The notes under the pieces are model-generated. The model did no database searches. It had not been told where the DNA came from and saw nothing but the letters and a program-made list of their open reading frames with translations. A stretch of 64,000 nucleotides of DNA, from contig JAJKFJ010022713.1 in NCBI GenBank assembly GCA_027382625.1, forward strand, positions 62,001-126,000. Direction: 5' to 3'. Positions 1 through 12,715 of the stretch are shown piece by piece (the stretch's first letter is position 1; the number at the start of each line of letters is the position of its first letter). The translations under genes were made by a program, and so were the position numbers. The stretch is from Tetmemena sp. SeJ-2015. Taxonomy: Eukaryota > Ciliophora > Spirotrichea > Sporadotrichida > Oxytrichidae.

Positions 1-1
1 A

Positions 2-1120
2 AAGGCTAGAAAGATGTTCGAGATGCTCAATCTATAAACAAAGGTAAGTCTAGCATTCTCAATCAGAAGATTTCTTGAAATTGATATTTTGCAACTGATA
101 TTTATTTATCAACTTATAGGTTGTGAGCAAATATTTCACAGACGATGAGGCGAGGGAAACATTGGCTGGTATTTTCAAGCCTAAGCAAAAGCTGAGCACC
201 AAAACTCACAAGTACAAGAATGGAGCAGTCTATAATGGAGAGTGGCTCGGAGGATTCAGACATGGCAGAGGAGTTATGAAGTGGCCAGATGGTGCAGTTT
301 ACGAGGGCAACTGGAGCTTTGGACATGCTTTCGGAGATGGGAAGTTTCACCATGTTGATGGCGATGAATACGAAGGTCAGTGGTCGAACAATAAAGCAAA
401 TGGATATGGCTTCTACACTAATTATACTATGCTTTTTTAATCAGAAAGGAGCAAGATATGAAGGATACATACTCAAGCGCAAACATTTTTTATTTGTTGG
501 ATATTGGAAAGATGACCAACAGCACGGCAAGGGATTAGAGACATGGAACGAGGGCTCAAACTTACCAGGGCGACTATTTCTAGGGCAAGAAGCAAGGCCA
601 GGGTAAATATCAGTGGGCAGACGGTTCAATCTACGAGGGAGAATGGCAAGATAATCGCATTAACGGTAGAGGAGTTTACTTGTGGAAAGATGGAAGGAAG
701 TACTATGGAGAATGGGCCAATAACGACATGCAGGGATACGGAATCTACTACTGGGCTGATGGGCGTATATTCGAAGGCCAGTACTAGAACGATAAAAAGA
801 CTGGCTATGGAGTTTACTACTGGACAGATGGCCGCAAATACGAGGGCTGGTGGTACAGAGGCAAACAGCACGGACTTGGCACCTATGTAGATCCAGCCAA
901 GGGAAAGCTAAAGTATGGGCTTTGGGAAAACGGAAAGCGCGTAAGTTGGTTTGAAGAGCAGACTATCAAGTAGATTAGCTAAAGGATTTTCGACTACACT
1001 ACTTTGTTTAACGATCAAAACTCTGCAAACTAAGTAGTCCCAAACAGCACCTTTTCTAAGCCTGATGAGTTTGACTTCCAAATCAATAAAATCAAGAAGG
1101 AGTTCAAGATCAAGCCATGA
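2..1120 (+). CDS. MORN-repeat protein, 5' end outside the window
   Basis: The protein is a chain of MORN repeats (pattern G..Y.G.W..G...G.G). Such repeats usually act as membrane or scaffold contacts in basal bodies and cilia; the role here is inferred from the family only. A GT-AG intron spans 44-119 and joins a short first segment to the repeats. Two pointer-bounded inserts (419-441, 463-503) interrupt repeats and their removal restores the MORN spacing. A third break near 560 needs a one-base change to restore a perfect repeat. TAG codons (for example at 616 and 785) fall where the repeat needs an ordinary residue and read well as Gln. The C-terminal tail ends at TGA 1118-1120. The frame is open to the window edge, so the true start is unknown. 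Confidence 0.85.
419..441. other. IES, 19 bp, pointer TAAT
   Basis: TAAT at 419-422 is repeated at 438-441. Deleting one copy plus the 15 bp between joins GFYTN to QKGARYEG in one MORN frame. The insert has no GT-AG ends, so it is not an intron. Confidence 0.85.
463..503. other. IES, 36 bp, pointer GGATA
   Basis: GGATA at 463-467 and 499-503. Removal turns EGY-insert-GYWKDD into EGYWKDD, the normal MORN spacing. The insert is in frame, so it would add 12 residues if kept. Confidence 0.88.
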
Positions 1121-1330
1121 ACAAGCATCCAGTTTTGAAACTTAACTTAACTCCACTTATCAAAATAGTGCAAATTAGAAAAGCATCTTGTATTTTTATT
1201 TTATTCCTCAGCTTTAACAAAATTCCGCATCTTAGATGAAATAATGTATTATGAGCTACAGGATTCTGGGTTGCTAAGTTTGAATTGGATTATAATAATC
1301 TTAGAATAAATAAATTTGCATATTGAGAAC

Positions 1331-4300
1331 ATGACTGATAATTTTATGCACAACTTGAACACCAAGATGCTTAAGGAGAACAGCGCCACCACTACTCATG
1401 TTCCGCACATCATCGCATCCGCCAATCAACCCATTCTTAAAAGAGCTTTCATTTCCCCCATCAACAATAAAGATAAAAAAAATTCTTATACTCTCATTCT
1501 AATTTAATTTCTTTGATAACTCAGTGCTAGGGGATAAGGGATCTAATTTCAAGGTTTAAAAGTCCCCACAGGCAAGCCAAGAGCAGCAGACTCTTTAATT
1601 ACTTCAAAACTAGTAGTCCTATATAAACACTTCTTCTTATAATAATCAAGTCCCTCTAATTCAAGTAACCAGTCAATCCCCTAAAAAAAGAGACCTCAGT
1701 ACAATATTCCCTAGCAACTCTGCAGCCAATAAAGCCAATCAGTAAGAGTCGAAGTTGATGCTTCAGTAAGAGAGTTTAGTGCCTAGGAGTAACGGTAGGG
1801 ATTATAAACCCATCAAAAATTCTCAAGTACCAAATGGTGTCAATCCAAATTTCTCAGAATCTGCTCTTGCTTCAGAAAATGTTAACCATCTTAAACTATA
1901 ACTAATTTATTTTAATCTTTTGGAGTAGGCCCATACTATCTAAATAATTGTTGACTAGCCGAGTGCGAGAGGCGGCGCCGGAGTTTCTAATATAGTTAGC
2001 AGCGATACCTTACTAGGTGTAAGTCAAAAGAATAAAAGTTTTAAGCAGGGTCATTTTTTTAAGCAAATATTTTTCCCTTTAATAGTTTTGTAAATTTGAT
2101 TTTCTCTTTTTTATTTAATATATGTTTCCTGTTGAACATATATAAAAGATATTAAGGTTTATCAACAATTTTCTCAATTTAAATCTATTAGACTTACCCC
2201 ATATTAGGTTAACTACCTATTTTGATATAATGATATGGGAGCAAAAATTTATAATATTTTTAAATTGCAAGATATATATCGCTTTCATGTATTAGCGAAG
2301 TATGATTAAACCATATATTTTTTAAAAATATAAATGACAATGAATAACTCCCTCCAAAGTTTAGTGAACGGTTCAGGAGTTTCTGCATTAGCAGGATCTT
2401 AAATCTAGCAGAAGAAATTAAAATCCCTACAAACAAGTGGGGAGGGATATTGTCTCACCTTCCCAAGGTGCTAGAAAATACCTCCAGAATAAGTTTCAAC
2501 AATCACCTTAAAGATTTCATATTCTTTTAAGATCTAGACATCATCCCTCAGCCACTCACTCTCGATGTTTCATCCTACCAATTTCAGAAGATCAACTTAC
2601 AACAGCAAAATTATAATCCTACTCAAAATAATTTCAATGGGCTCATCAATCGTTCCGCCAGAGACATGGTTATAGAGAACTCTCACAGCTTCAGCCAGTA
2701 ACAGAAATCTCACTCACACAGAGGTGGCCAACTCTAGAATCCCTACTCAAATCTCAACAATAATGTCTTTTAAAAAGTATTATTGTTTATGCATAGCAGC
2801 AAGATATGGGACAGAGTCTAGAAGATGAAATGGACGCAAATGAAAATAGTTTACTCTCCTCCTAAAACAATTTCATGGTTTCCTAACCGCCAGGGTTCTC
2901 TAAGAAGAAACCATCATCATTCATAATCTTAAATTAATTTAAATTTTAGACAGGCTGATTAAAAGGCCAAGAAGAGTTAAAAGCAGCAGCTGATTGGAAG
3001 AGCGCAAGTGCAGCAGCACTTCAATCATGTGATATCGCAGCATCTTGGCTCTACTTAATTTCAAGCAGGGGCTCACAGTTAATCTTTCAGTACCTCAGTT
3101 CCCACTTCTAAACAAGCTAATGATTAAATATTAAATTTATCTTTATATATATAAGCGCAAAACCAACTCTATCTGTCTTCTAAGCAGGCTCAAGAGGCAG
3201 CTAAATTTTAATTTACATGCTGCTATATTGGGAGCCTAAATAATCCTAAACCAATACATGAAACTGCAGCAGAAATCACATCAGCAAGCAATCATAGGTT
3301 GAAAGTGCAACGAACAATCAAATCTCAAGCTCTCTACAAATTAACTAAGAAATGCCAAGTGAAGCCTATGGACTGGATTTAAATACTGTTTTCAACAAGG
3401 CAATTGAGAAAGCAGGCTAGAATTAAAGCAATCTAGGAGTAACCTAAAATAATAATGAGAGATTTGCCAAGGGTTAATGAAGCAGCTAAGGGAATTAGAG
3501 TATAGGGAGGAAGATTCAAAAGAGAGATATGGCCATGAAGAAAAAGAAAACTATAGAGAGAGTTAAGGAGCACATCATTCAGCAAGTTCTTAACCCCTAA
3601 ACTGAGAGAATCATGTCATCTGAATCCCTTGACACAAATTCACAGTTTTTTCCTGAGATACAGCTAAAAGTATATATATTAAGCATAGGCACATTTCCAA
3701 CCATAAGGCTCTGTAGAATAGTAAATCGCATGTCAGCTCATAGCCACCTTCTTAGCCAGCGATTTAGTCAGCAACTAACTCAAACTCAAATACTGCAGCT
3801 GCTATGTTTATCAATGGGGGTGGTTTCAAAGGAACACCTCAGCAAAGTTAAAAATCCCACGAAAAAAAGAAGTCTTTCTCAACAAATGACACAGAGCTGC
3901 TAATAAAGAATTTCAATCGTAACACTCACAGGAATTTAATGACCTTCATTGAGGAGCAGAAACGTCATGCCTTAAGATCTGATGGTGAACATGTCAAGTA
4001 ACCCACATCACCATTAGCTTTCATAACAGCATTCCTTAATAAATAGCTATCTCATTTCTCATATCCTAGTAGTTGCAGTAGATAAATAACGGAGTGATGA
4101 GCAACATATTTGAAAGAATCCCTCACTAGAAAGCCTAGGAGAGTCATCACTTTAAGCATGCCAGATCTTTTGTAGGCGATTAAGATAACTAAATCTCCCA
4201 AGAGATGGAGTATAATATGAGTATAGTTATTTGTTTGTGTGAAATAGTATATGGTGAAGCTTAAAAAGAGGTAGAGTAGAGCTGGTCCTCATCCGCTTAT

Positions 4301-7300
4301 CAGTAACGAGTCTTCCAATTTGTTGTAGGGAGCAAATTTTCTACAACTCAGAAGCTTGGAGAATCCTCAACTTATGATGACTAGCACAAAGTATCAACAA
4401 GAATAATACCCTAATCACGAATCCACTAGCAACAGTGATTATAATTAGCTGCCTTCTTAATAAGAAGCAAATAAGAACGGATTTAGCTTGCCCTCCATAA
4501 TCAAGACATCTATAAATAACAACGAATATAGTGAGAATGAGTTTTATAAAATAAATTTCAACTATTTACTTTTGAAATATTTATTCTTTCATTAAAAAAT
4601 GATCAAGCTAAATATATATTCTCTAGTCATCATTTTAGTAATATTCTGAACTGCCCACTCATAGAAAAATTTCAGTATTCTCAGACTAATAAAACCCTTC
4701 ATTTAAATAGCAATAGCAACAGAGTTCTCACAAAAACAAACAAGCGAGGAATCAGAATTTGTAAGAGTTGAACTACAACCATCTCTCCTTCAATCAAATG
4801 CAAAAACTTACTCTTGACTAATTGCATGAGGGTTCAGTCTCGTATACAGCAGCTGGAGGAGGTCCTGCCTTCTTTGTTTTCCCAGAGACTTCACTTTCGA
4901 GCAAGGCCAACAAGCAAACTATAGACAATCCAAATTTCTAGAAGAAAAGAAAATCACTAAACCAAGAAAAGCGAATAACCGAGGTGGGAGGAAACAAAAA
5001 GAATGGCTCTAATAACAAACCTGAAACAGTCGAGCAGCTGATCTACTTCTCTAATTTTATGTTTGATATAAATTCATAGAAGGTATTCAGATAAACAGTC
5101 AGTATCCATCCCTCGTTAGAAATATCGAGCAAAATAGATCTTCATAGAGCCAGCTTAAACCCTTGATACAAGCTCACTAAGAGCTCTAAAGTCTCAGCCC
5201 AAATAAGAAAGTAAAAATCAACCACACTTAAATAATAAGTAAGTGTACTCTGTTTTTAAATTTAAATGGATGAAGTCAAAAAGCAAATAGCCATGAATGA
5301 AGAGCAAAAGAAATTTGCAGATGCTAAGCTTCTCAATCCATGCACATTATTATTGCATATTAATCCGATGCTAAAGTTAGTAAACCAGGAGCAGATTTCA
5401 AATGACTCAGAAGATACTACAACTCAAATCAGCTGACTAAAGAAGAACATATTCAAAATCTAATGAAGATTACCAACATCCAAAAGGATAGATCTTTAAT
5501 TACAATTCTAATTTAAGCATGTGCAGCACATCAAACAGATAGATGAAGGAGTTATAGATCCAAGTAACTAGTTCTCACAATAGAGGCAGAAGGATTTGCA
5601 ACTCAACGAGGATAAGAAAAATGTCATTAGATACAATAACAACATGAAAAGCATAGATCCTACTAGGAATTCTCAAGCCAGTCTATTTTTATTATTCAGT
5701 TTGATATCTGGATTCTTGAAGAAGAGAACTAATTTTTAGTCTCCAAAATATGATGATAAGCAACTTGGCTAAATTTCAATACTCGACTCCATAATTATTT
5801 TTAGCATATATGGATAATAAATTTAATTTTTTATAATGGTGCAGTCATTAGCTATTACAAATTAGTAGTCTTAGCTTCTAGCATATAAGAACTCAGTAGT
5901 GCAAAAGTTTTGTTCTTGCAATTAGGCTAATCTAAATAACGAATCTCTTATTGTCATCCAGGACTAAGATGGCACAACTTTGAATGAAGATCTGCCAACA
6001 GGCTCTACAAACGATATACAACTCAATCTCTAAGCTAAACCTACTCATCCCAAGACAAAGCTGAGTCACTGTATCCTTCAAATATATGCTAATTCTAATT
6101 CTAACTTTAATATAATTTAGCAATAAAGTTTGTATGGGCTAAATAAAATCAATCAGGTCCACTCTTGGGCTTTACTCCTTGGACTTGACCAATAAAAAGC
6201 ACAGACTACAGCAACTTCTAAACAAGAAGCCTTCTGCCTTTTCGATTTCTATGATAAGAGAGTGGAAGGATTAAATCAGATAGCTCTTTGCTAAGACTAA
6301 GAAACTACCTGCTTCGACTCCTCAGAAGTTTGGTTAGACCATGAGAATCAGTTTCTGTAGAAGGGAAAATATGGACAACAAGCCCTTGATTGTATTGATT
6401 TTTCAAGACTTCATGGGCCTATATGAGAGCTAGTATGAACTTGTTCCGGTCTAAGGAGGTCTAAATGGAGCCATGACAATCGATCGGAAGAGCATAGTGC
6501 AGAAGATATTTATCAAGAAGGGAACTTATATTTTAATAACGGTGCAAATGTTGAGACAACTCTTAGAGAACTTCCAAGTCGCTCTCTTTGTGGACGTATA
6601 TGGAAAAGACAAATTCACTGCCATCAAGGATGTCTTGCTAGTAAAAGAGGAGCTGGCTTTCGATGCCATTTATACTTTCAATACTGACAAAGCCTGCTAA
6701 AGCACCGTAGTCAACTTTCATAATGAAATTCTAGTATTTTTTGACTTGAATCAGGTAGCTTAGGATTTTCAAGTTGTAGATTAGCAGCTGAATCTGAACT
6801 ATCTATACGAAGCTGAAAAGATCTGTGTGGTCTAAGGGATCAAATTTGATCACTAACCTCAAGATCAAGTTAGTGATAAGGACCCCAAAGATGAGCAAAG
6901 GCATTTTATCAAGTAAATGAGGCTCTCCTAGAATCAACCATATGTCAGTTCAGTCCACATTCAAAATATCATCATAGGCTAGAGTCCTTACAATTTGGAA
7001 ACTTTGATTACACTCTTGTAAGAAGAGTCAGAAAAAGTTCTATTTCAATTTTTAGAGTCGTCTATAATAAGCTACAAGAACATCAAGCTTCTCAAAGAAA
7101 ACTTCTCACTGAGATAGAACACTCTCAATCTCAAAGCCTACTACAAGCAATAAAACTAAATCATTGAGGTTATGGAATACCAGAATAAAGTCAAAGTGGA
7201 AAGTGCTTCTCCAGATCTTAAGATCGCTGGCCTTCTCGCTAGTCTGAAGACTTAAAATAACGCTACTGCTTTTGAAAGTATTTTATTAAATATGCAAATG

Positions 7301-7551
7301 ACATGAGGAAATACTTTAATCAATATAGGTAGAAGTACAGGCCAGTAGAGGAAGTTTACAAGTGTTTGAGCTTGCCACCTTCTCAGATGAATTCTAGAGA
7401 AGTCTCCAGCTACCTTATAGGATATTAAAAGCTTAACAAGTTTTCTCAAGTCCAGACTAAAGCAATCAACACTCTCATCAATTCCACTGAATACCACAGC
7501 TTAAACTCATTCATTTAAAGAATCTTAATTGCTTTTATAAAAAAATTTTGA
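1331..7551 (+). CDS. Long Gln/Ser/Asn-rich protein(s), function unknown
   Basis: An ATG at 1331 opens a frame (MTDNFMHNLNTK) that continues with TAA/TAG read as Gln through Ser/Gln/Asn-rich sequence, interrupted by several IES-like or intron-like inserts. Only the GATAA insert at 1472 is firmly placed. Better conserved-looking stretches occur near 2480-2760, 3460-3620 (a Lys-rich helix, MAMKKKKTIERVKEH) and 6360-7500. The last is mixed alpha/beta then helical, ending KYANDMRKYFNQY through TGA 7549-7551. I do not recognise a family. The span could hold two genes, since I could not trace one unbroken frame across 1.9-2.4 kb and 4.5-6.1 kb. Confidence 0.45.
1472..1519. other. IES, 43 bp, pointer GATAA
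   Basis: GATAA at 1472-1476 and 1515-1519. Removal joins SPINNKD to NSVLGDKGSNF and extends the frame for more than 100 codons with no TGA. Confidence 0.7.
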
Positions 7552-7670
7552 GACTTTAAAAAAAAAGATTAAATGAGTTGAGAATTTAAAATTCTTAAAA
7601 TTTATCTAGCAGTTTTCTCCCCAAATTTACTTTTTTTATTTGAGTTCAAATTTTCTTATTTTTGAACTTG

Positions 7671-10600
7671 AGTGCAAGAGGACTTCGTAAAAATATAGAC
7701 CTGGATGAAGATGGTGATGATGAAAATGCTAATCAAAGCTAACATAAAAGTAAAAAGTCTAGTGTAAGAGTGTCTCAATAGGTTAAAAAGAACTGCTCAG
7801 ATGATGATGATTTGTCCTAAAAGGATGAGAGGCAATACCCTGAGGTCTTTGTTTAAATGGAAGGAGAGATTGAGCTCTCTGGATCTCGACCACATACTCA
7901 GAATTAATAGTTGGCCTCTAAAATATCCATTCAGAGTTAAAATTAAAAAGGCCTCTCTACTTCCTCTTTTCAACAAGCCAACTCAAATTAGAATGAAGAA
8001 GACTTTAATGAAAAAGCCAAGAGCCATAGTAATTCAAGAACAAGAAGAGAATAAGAAGAGGAGTAGTCTTCAAAAGAGGGGCAAATCAACCAAACTATTC
8101 TAATCGGCTATAGAAATAATAACATTATAGAGGACTATAACTTAGTAGATACTAAAATCATCAAAAATACTTGCATTAGTGTTCTAGATTGGCTTTGTAA
8201 AAAATGAACTTTAGAAATATAGTTATAAGCACTCTTATATTTTGACTTTATAATTGTCAGTATAGAATTAGCCTGAAAATTATTTACCCTTTATGAAGAA
8301 CCAGTCAATAGTTGAGTTCCAAACTGACACAGTGATTGAAGAATGCTCTCAAAAGTCTAAGAGTTTGTGTGAAAGGTTAAAGTAGATTGTGTTGGGGAAT
8401 CTGTTTATGTAGATCAATAAACCCCTATTAAAAGAATTGCTAGAATCCTCTAAGAATAATAAAGACAGCTATGAATAAGTCTTTTAGCAAATACCCTCAG
8501 AAATCAGACTCATTGTTAGTCAGAAGTTAGAGCTAAGAAGTAAGGATAAGCCACCTGTTCTATCAGGCTCGTCTTTTTAATTTATAATTAAACTTTTTAA
8601 TTCTTCAGCAAGTGACTTAAAAATGAGATAGCCTCTCGGAAACTTGCAAACAAGCTCTGCAAATATGAAACAGCAAAGCTAATAGAACTTCCTCATTCAA
8701 TCGAAGCAGCTCGCTTCTAAGCTCAGCTACGATTCACCACTCTAGAAAAATGAAACCACCCACAAACTTTAGTACACTTTTCAAAATGAAAAGGTATTTG
8801 TTTAACTTATAAATTGAGTTTACTATCCATCAATGAGTGACTTGACTGTGAGTGCAGCAAACGAGAATTTGCGACCACTAGTCCTCAAAGACTTGATGAG
8901 TCAGGGAGAAATAGAAAGCAGTCAAAATATTCCTCGCGCCTAGTAGATTCAAATGGTTAAGGCAGAGCAAATTTCTTCTTCTCAGACTAATCAAAAGGGA
9001 GAGGAGTATACAGTGGCTAATCAAAATTTCAACATCTTCCAGCCCAGACATCGCTCTCTATACTTGATTTTATTTATCTCAAAACCCAAGCATGAATTTA
9101 TCCGAATCTCCAAGTGAAAATCCTTACATCAATTCAGATGAAGAGTCTCCAGTCCCTTACGATAAATTATGAAATTTTAAATGTCTTAAATTGCTGATCA
9201 ATCATCAGAAGGGTTTGCAGACAGATGCCAGACGAATTGTTGACTCTTCACAGTCTATGGTAAGCTCTAGTGAGGTTTCAAACAATACCAAAAATTAGCA
9301 GGAGTTTTTCGAGGTACTTAACTAGAGAGTCAAATCTTCAGAACTTACTTACAAGTAGAATTAGAACAAGAATATTATGGAATATTAGGAGAAGAATCGA
9401 AATGAAAAAGTAAATGAAAGAACAGACCAACCGCCCTCAGTTAGCTAATTTGTTACCACTTAACTGAGAATGAACTATTCAGCTTATAAATATAAAGTTT
9501 TTACAAGTGAGAGTTTATATTAGCTTCTTAGGAGAGCTTAACTACGGAATATGAAAAGCTTTACTCTGATCTCCACTCTTCTTTAAAAAAAGTCTTATGA
9601 GAGAAACCTCCTCGAGCTAGAGAGTAGAATATAATCTCAACTTCTATAAACACTGAGAAACTGCAGGCCTACTACAAAGAGCACTCTAAGAGCTGTGATT
9701 AGGTGACTCGCCATGAGAAAAGAATAAATGAGCTTGCTGATAAGTTTGAAGAAGTGTAACTTAATGTGCAGTATCTAACAAGCAAGCAAGAAGAGCAGTT
9801 TAAGTAGTTGGGTGGCTATTAAGGATAGCTTGACTAACTCAAAACTAGACCTTCATCCATCGATAGTAGAAGATCCGTATCTGCTGTTCAAATAATATTT
9901 TATCTTTCTCTCTATTCAAATTAGTAAGGGAAATACAAGTAAGAAGGATGAGACTGATTTAAGAGCTAAAGTGTGAACAGCTTATCCAAGAGACTAGAAA
10001 TCAACTTCAAAGCTTGCAATAGCAGACTGATGTGTCTCAGCTAATGACTTCCATAAATTCCTTGAATGAGCAATTCAGCCACCTGCATGATGATGTAAAT
10101 AAGAAGCTGATGGATTTCTCTTAAACCTTCTCTAAAGACCACCATTAGAATCACCTACAAGGGAGGCTATCAATATCTCAATTTTAAAATTAAATATGTT
10201 GAAAGACAAAGTGCAGTAGCAAGATGAAAGAGTTGGATAATGTGAGAAAATAATAAAAGAGATTCATGTGGCTGTGCAAAGATACAGAAATAAAAACCTT
10301 GAGAAACAGATCAGCGATAAATTTGAAACTCTTGCAAAAGATAATGCAGCTTTTAGGAGAAGGTGCAACAAAAGATTTTGGACATTAACAATCTCATAGA
10401 GTAGAAATGTAAGAAAATAGTGGCTCAAGCTTATGATACGAGACTCTTGAAATTGGAGAATGAACTAAAGTCATCAGTTATAGATTAGATCCAGAATCAA
10501 ATGAGGGATCAATCTCCTGACACTGGTATGAGAAAGAATATATTTATTTATTTAAGAGCAGTAATTCAAGAGAGAATTAGACATCTTATGGCCAAAAGAA

Positions 10601-11546
10601 CGAAAACAAAGCTCTTTATACTAAAATAGATGACCTCTACAAAATATTTGACAAATCTAAACTTCAGCAGCTCAATCTGAAGAATGAAGTGAAATCTATA
10701 AAGGACAAGCTCACTTCTCTTGAAGGAAAAGTGGAAGAAGAACTAGCCTAGTATAATAAGTAGCTGAATCCCTTTGAGACTGAATATAAAAGCCCAATCA
10801 AGAGTGTGAATGTTTTGGATGTTTCATCTCCAATCTCTCATCTTACTTTAAGTCCAGCAAGAAAGCCTTAAAATCCAACCTCTGTTGAAAATAGACATAA
10901 GCCAACTCGCCCATAGATAGATGAGGAATCTAAATAGCGCATGTCAAAAATCCTCAAGCCTTCGATTGATGTTCAAAGCTAAGATTAGTCTACGCTAAAC
11001 TACAATCCAGTATAATCAGGAATAAGCCCTGTGGGAAATTTCAAGAGCTTCATTAGAAATCAACTCTATCAATCTTATGATCCTTAAAACCCTTAGGCCT
11101 AACTGAGTACTCATCCTAGGTAGTAGGTCAACTCTTCAACTTCTGATTTTAATGCTTACCAGAACTAATCCCATTTCAACACTTAAGATAGGCCTATGCA
11201 GCCTGGTCTTTATGAGAGGGCATTTACCTTTTCACAGTTGAATGGAATTTAAAACCATCATGCTTCAGTCCAAGCGTCTCAAAATCTCTCACCTTAGAAA
11301 TATTAAGCTACTCAAAATGAAAATAGATAACCCTCTATAAATGGAATAAACTTCGCAGAATAGTTGACATCTAGATACAGCAGATAATAGGATCAGATAT
11401 TCCATAAATCATATGATAGGAACGAGTCCTCTCTAGAAAGATAAGTTCACAGCAAATAAAGTACTGCTTAGAGAGTCTCAGAGCCGTCAGATGAACTTAG
11501 ATAATCGTTAATGCAGAGAGGGCTTTTGAATATCCTTAATAAATGA
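7671..11546 (+). CDS. Coiled-coil protein with Ser/Gln-rich tail
   Basis: An acidic start (NIDLDEDGDDENANQ) is followed by Ser/Gln-rich linkers. Long heptad-like helical stretches follow near 9.4-9.85 kb (RINELADKFEEVQLNVQYL), 9.95-10.15 kb and 10.2-10.75 kb. The C-terminal 260 residues are Pro/Ser/Gln-rich and end LLNILNK at TGA 11544-11546. Many TAA/TAG codons read as Gln. Frame changes near 9.55, 9.87, 10.2 and 10.53 kb mark further IESs or introns that I could not place exactly. A structural, cytoskeletal role is possible but inferred. The start is not resolved, and it may continue from the gene upstream. Confidence 0.55.
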
Positions 11547-11651
11547 AGTAACCTATTATTCTTTATTCAAAGTAAATATTCTTGATATACAAAATTGTAA
11601 GAATTTTCTTTAAATTCAAAATTTAACGATATAAATTCAAACTTGAATATA

Positions 11652-12715
11652 ATGGAAGATAACCTTGAGAAGATAACAGCTTTCTTCGTAAAATAATTTC
11701 CTCTTAATAATTCTAGGATTAATGCGAGCAAAGGCATATTGAAATTCCTTTGGATGTGAAAGATGCTTTGAAAAATGAATAGAGCTGTCTTTCTTTTAAG
11801 CACTCTTAGATGATTTAGCTCAAAGAAAATATGGTAAGAGTGTTTAAGTGTAACCATTTTAGGTTGCAGACTTTAGCATTTGTATCCTTCATTTTATTTA
11901 AAGTTAATTTTTTTTTAATTTTTATCGCAGTTCTCCTCCAATAGAACTTACATTTTCTAAAATCTTTGGAGCTCCACGGAATAAGACTGACTAACCAAGC
12001 TATAAATACTCTTTCAGTAGCTCTTAAAGTAACTACTCTATTTGCATCCATAATCTAATATAGAAAAATTAAGTTCTTGAAAACTTAACTCTAAGTGACG
12101 TTAGCTTGAATGATGAAGGAGTCCTCTCTTTATCGATAGGATTGTAGTCCAATAGCTCCATCAAGTCTCTTTGCCTCCCACACAATCAAATTTCAAGCTA
12201 TGGGCTTGAAAATCTCTAGACTGCTTGGAAGTTAACTCAAACATCTAATCTATCGACTTATTGCATAGTGAAAAATTATTTATAGTTAGGTATGTTTAAC
12301 TTTTAAATTATAACTGGCAACTAGATTTGTGAGATCCCTGTCTCTCTAGGAGAACTTTCTTCGTAGCCCAAACTGCTAACTCAATTCACTATAACTCAGT
12401 TATAATACTCTCAATCAACTTAACTTAGCGAAGCTCTTTGCATGCTTGAGATCAAACCTCTCGCTCACACAAGTCCTCGTATCAGTAAGCTAAAGCATTA
12501 ATGTTACAATATGTTTTAGGGATACAATTTTAGAGACAAAGCACATGAAAAATTTTGTGAGTTCATTGCTAAAACAAAGACTCTCCAAAAGTTAGCTTTT
12601 GATATCGATGATCAGCCAAACTAACCTGAAGAAGCTAATGATAACCTGGAAAATGCTTTTATGAAAATTAATTAACGAATCAAGGAATTTAGAGAATGTA
12701 CTTATTCATAAATCT
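11652..12715 (+). CDS. Leucine-rich repeat protein
   Basis: Starts MEDNLEKITAFF at ATG 11652. After the two IESs are removed the protein shows ribonuclease-inhibitor-type LRRs: LQTLAVLLQQNLHFLKSLEL, then LENLTLSDVSLNDEGVLSL, then SIKSLCLPHNQISSYGLENL and TGNQICEIPVSLGEL. Such repeats normally mediate protein binding; the partner is unknown. A frame step near 11748 fits one missing A in an A run. Another IES or intron lies at about 12255-12320, with ambiguous ends. The 3' end is convergent with, and close to or overlapping, the BSD gene. I could not fix its TGA. Confidence 0.7.
11876..11929. other. IES, 51 bp, pointer GCA
   Basis: GCA at 11876-11878 and 11927-11929. Removal gives the LRR string LQTLAVLLQQNLHFLKSLEL. 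The insert also begins near GT and ends near AG, but GT-AG splicing would shift the frame while pointer deletion does not. Confidence 0.75.
12027..12074. other. IES, 44 bp, pointer AAGT
   Basis: AAGT at 12027-12030 and 12071-12074. Removal joins SVALK to VLENLTLSDVSLNDEG in frame and restores one LRR. Confidence 0.82.

Noticed and set aside
44..122. GGT direct repeat flanking 44-119 as an IES pointer
   Set aside because: The segment has perfect GTAAG...TTATAG ends and phase 0, so a spliceosomal intron explains it better.
545..580. 16-bp IES with pointer AGGGC in the MORN gene
   Set aside because: Deletion would shorten a MORN repeat by five residues. The repeat arises from two Glu/Gln-Gly codon pairs of the motif, and a one-base change gives perfect MORN spacing.
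1955..2000. GC-rich patch that might be a structured RNA
   Set aside because: It reads as Gly/Ala/Arg codons in the local Ser/Gln-rich frame and shows no convincing stem or RNA family feature.
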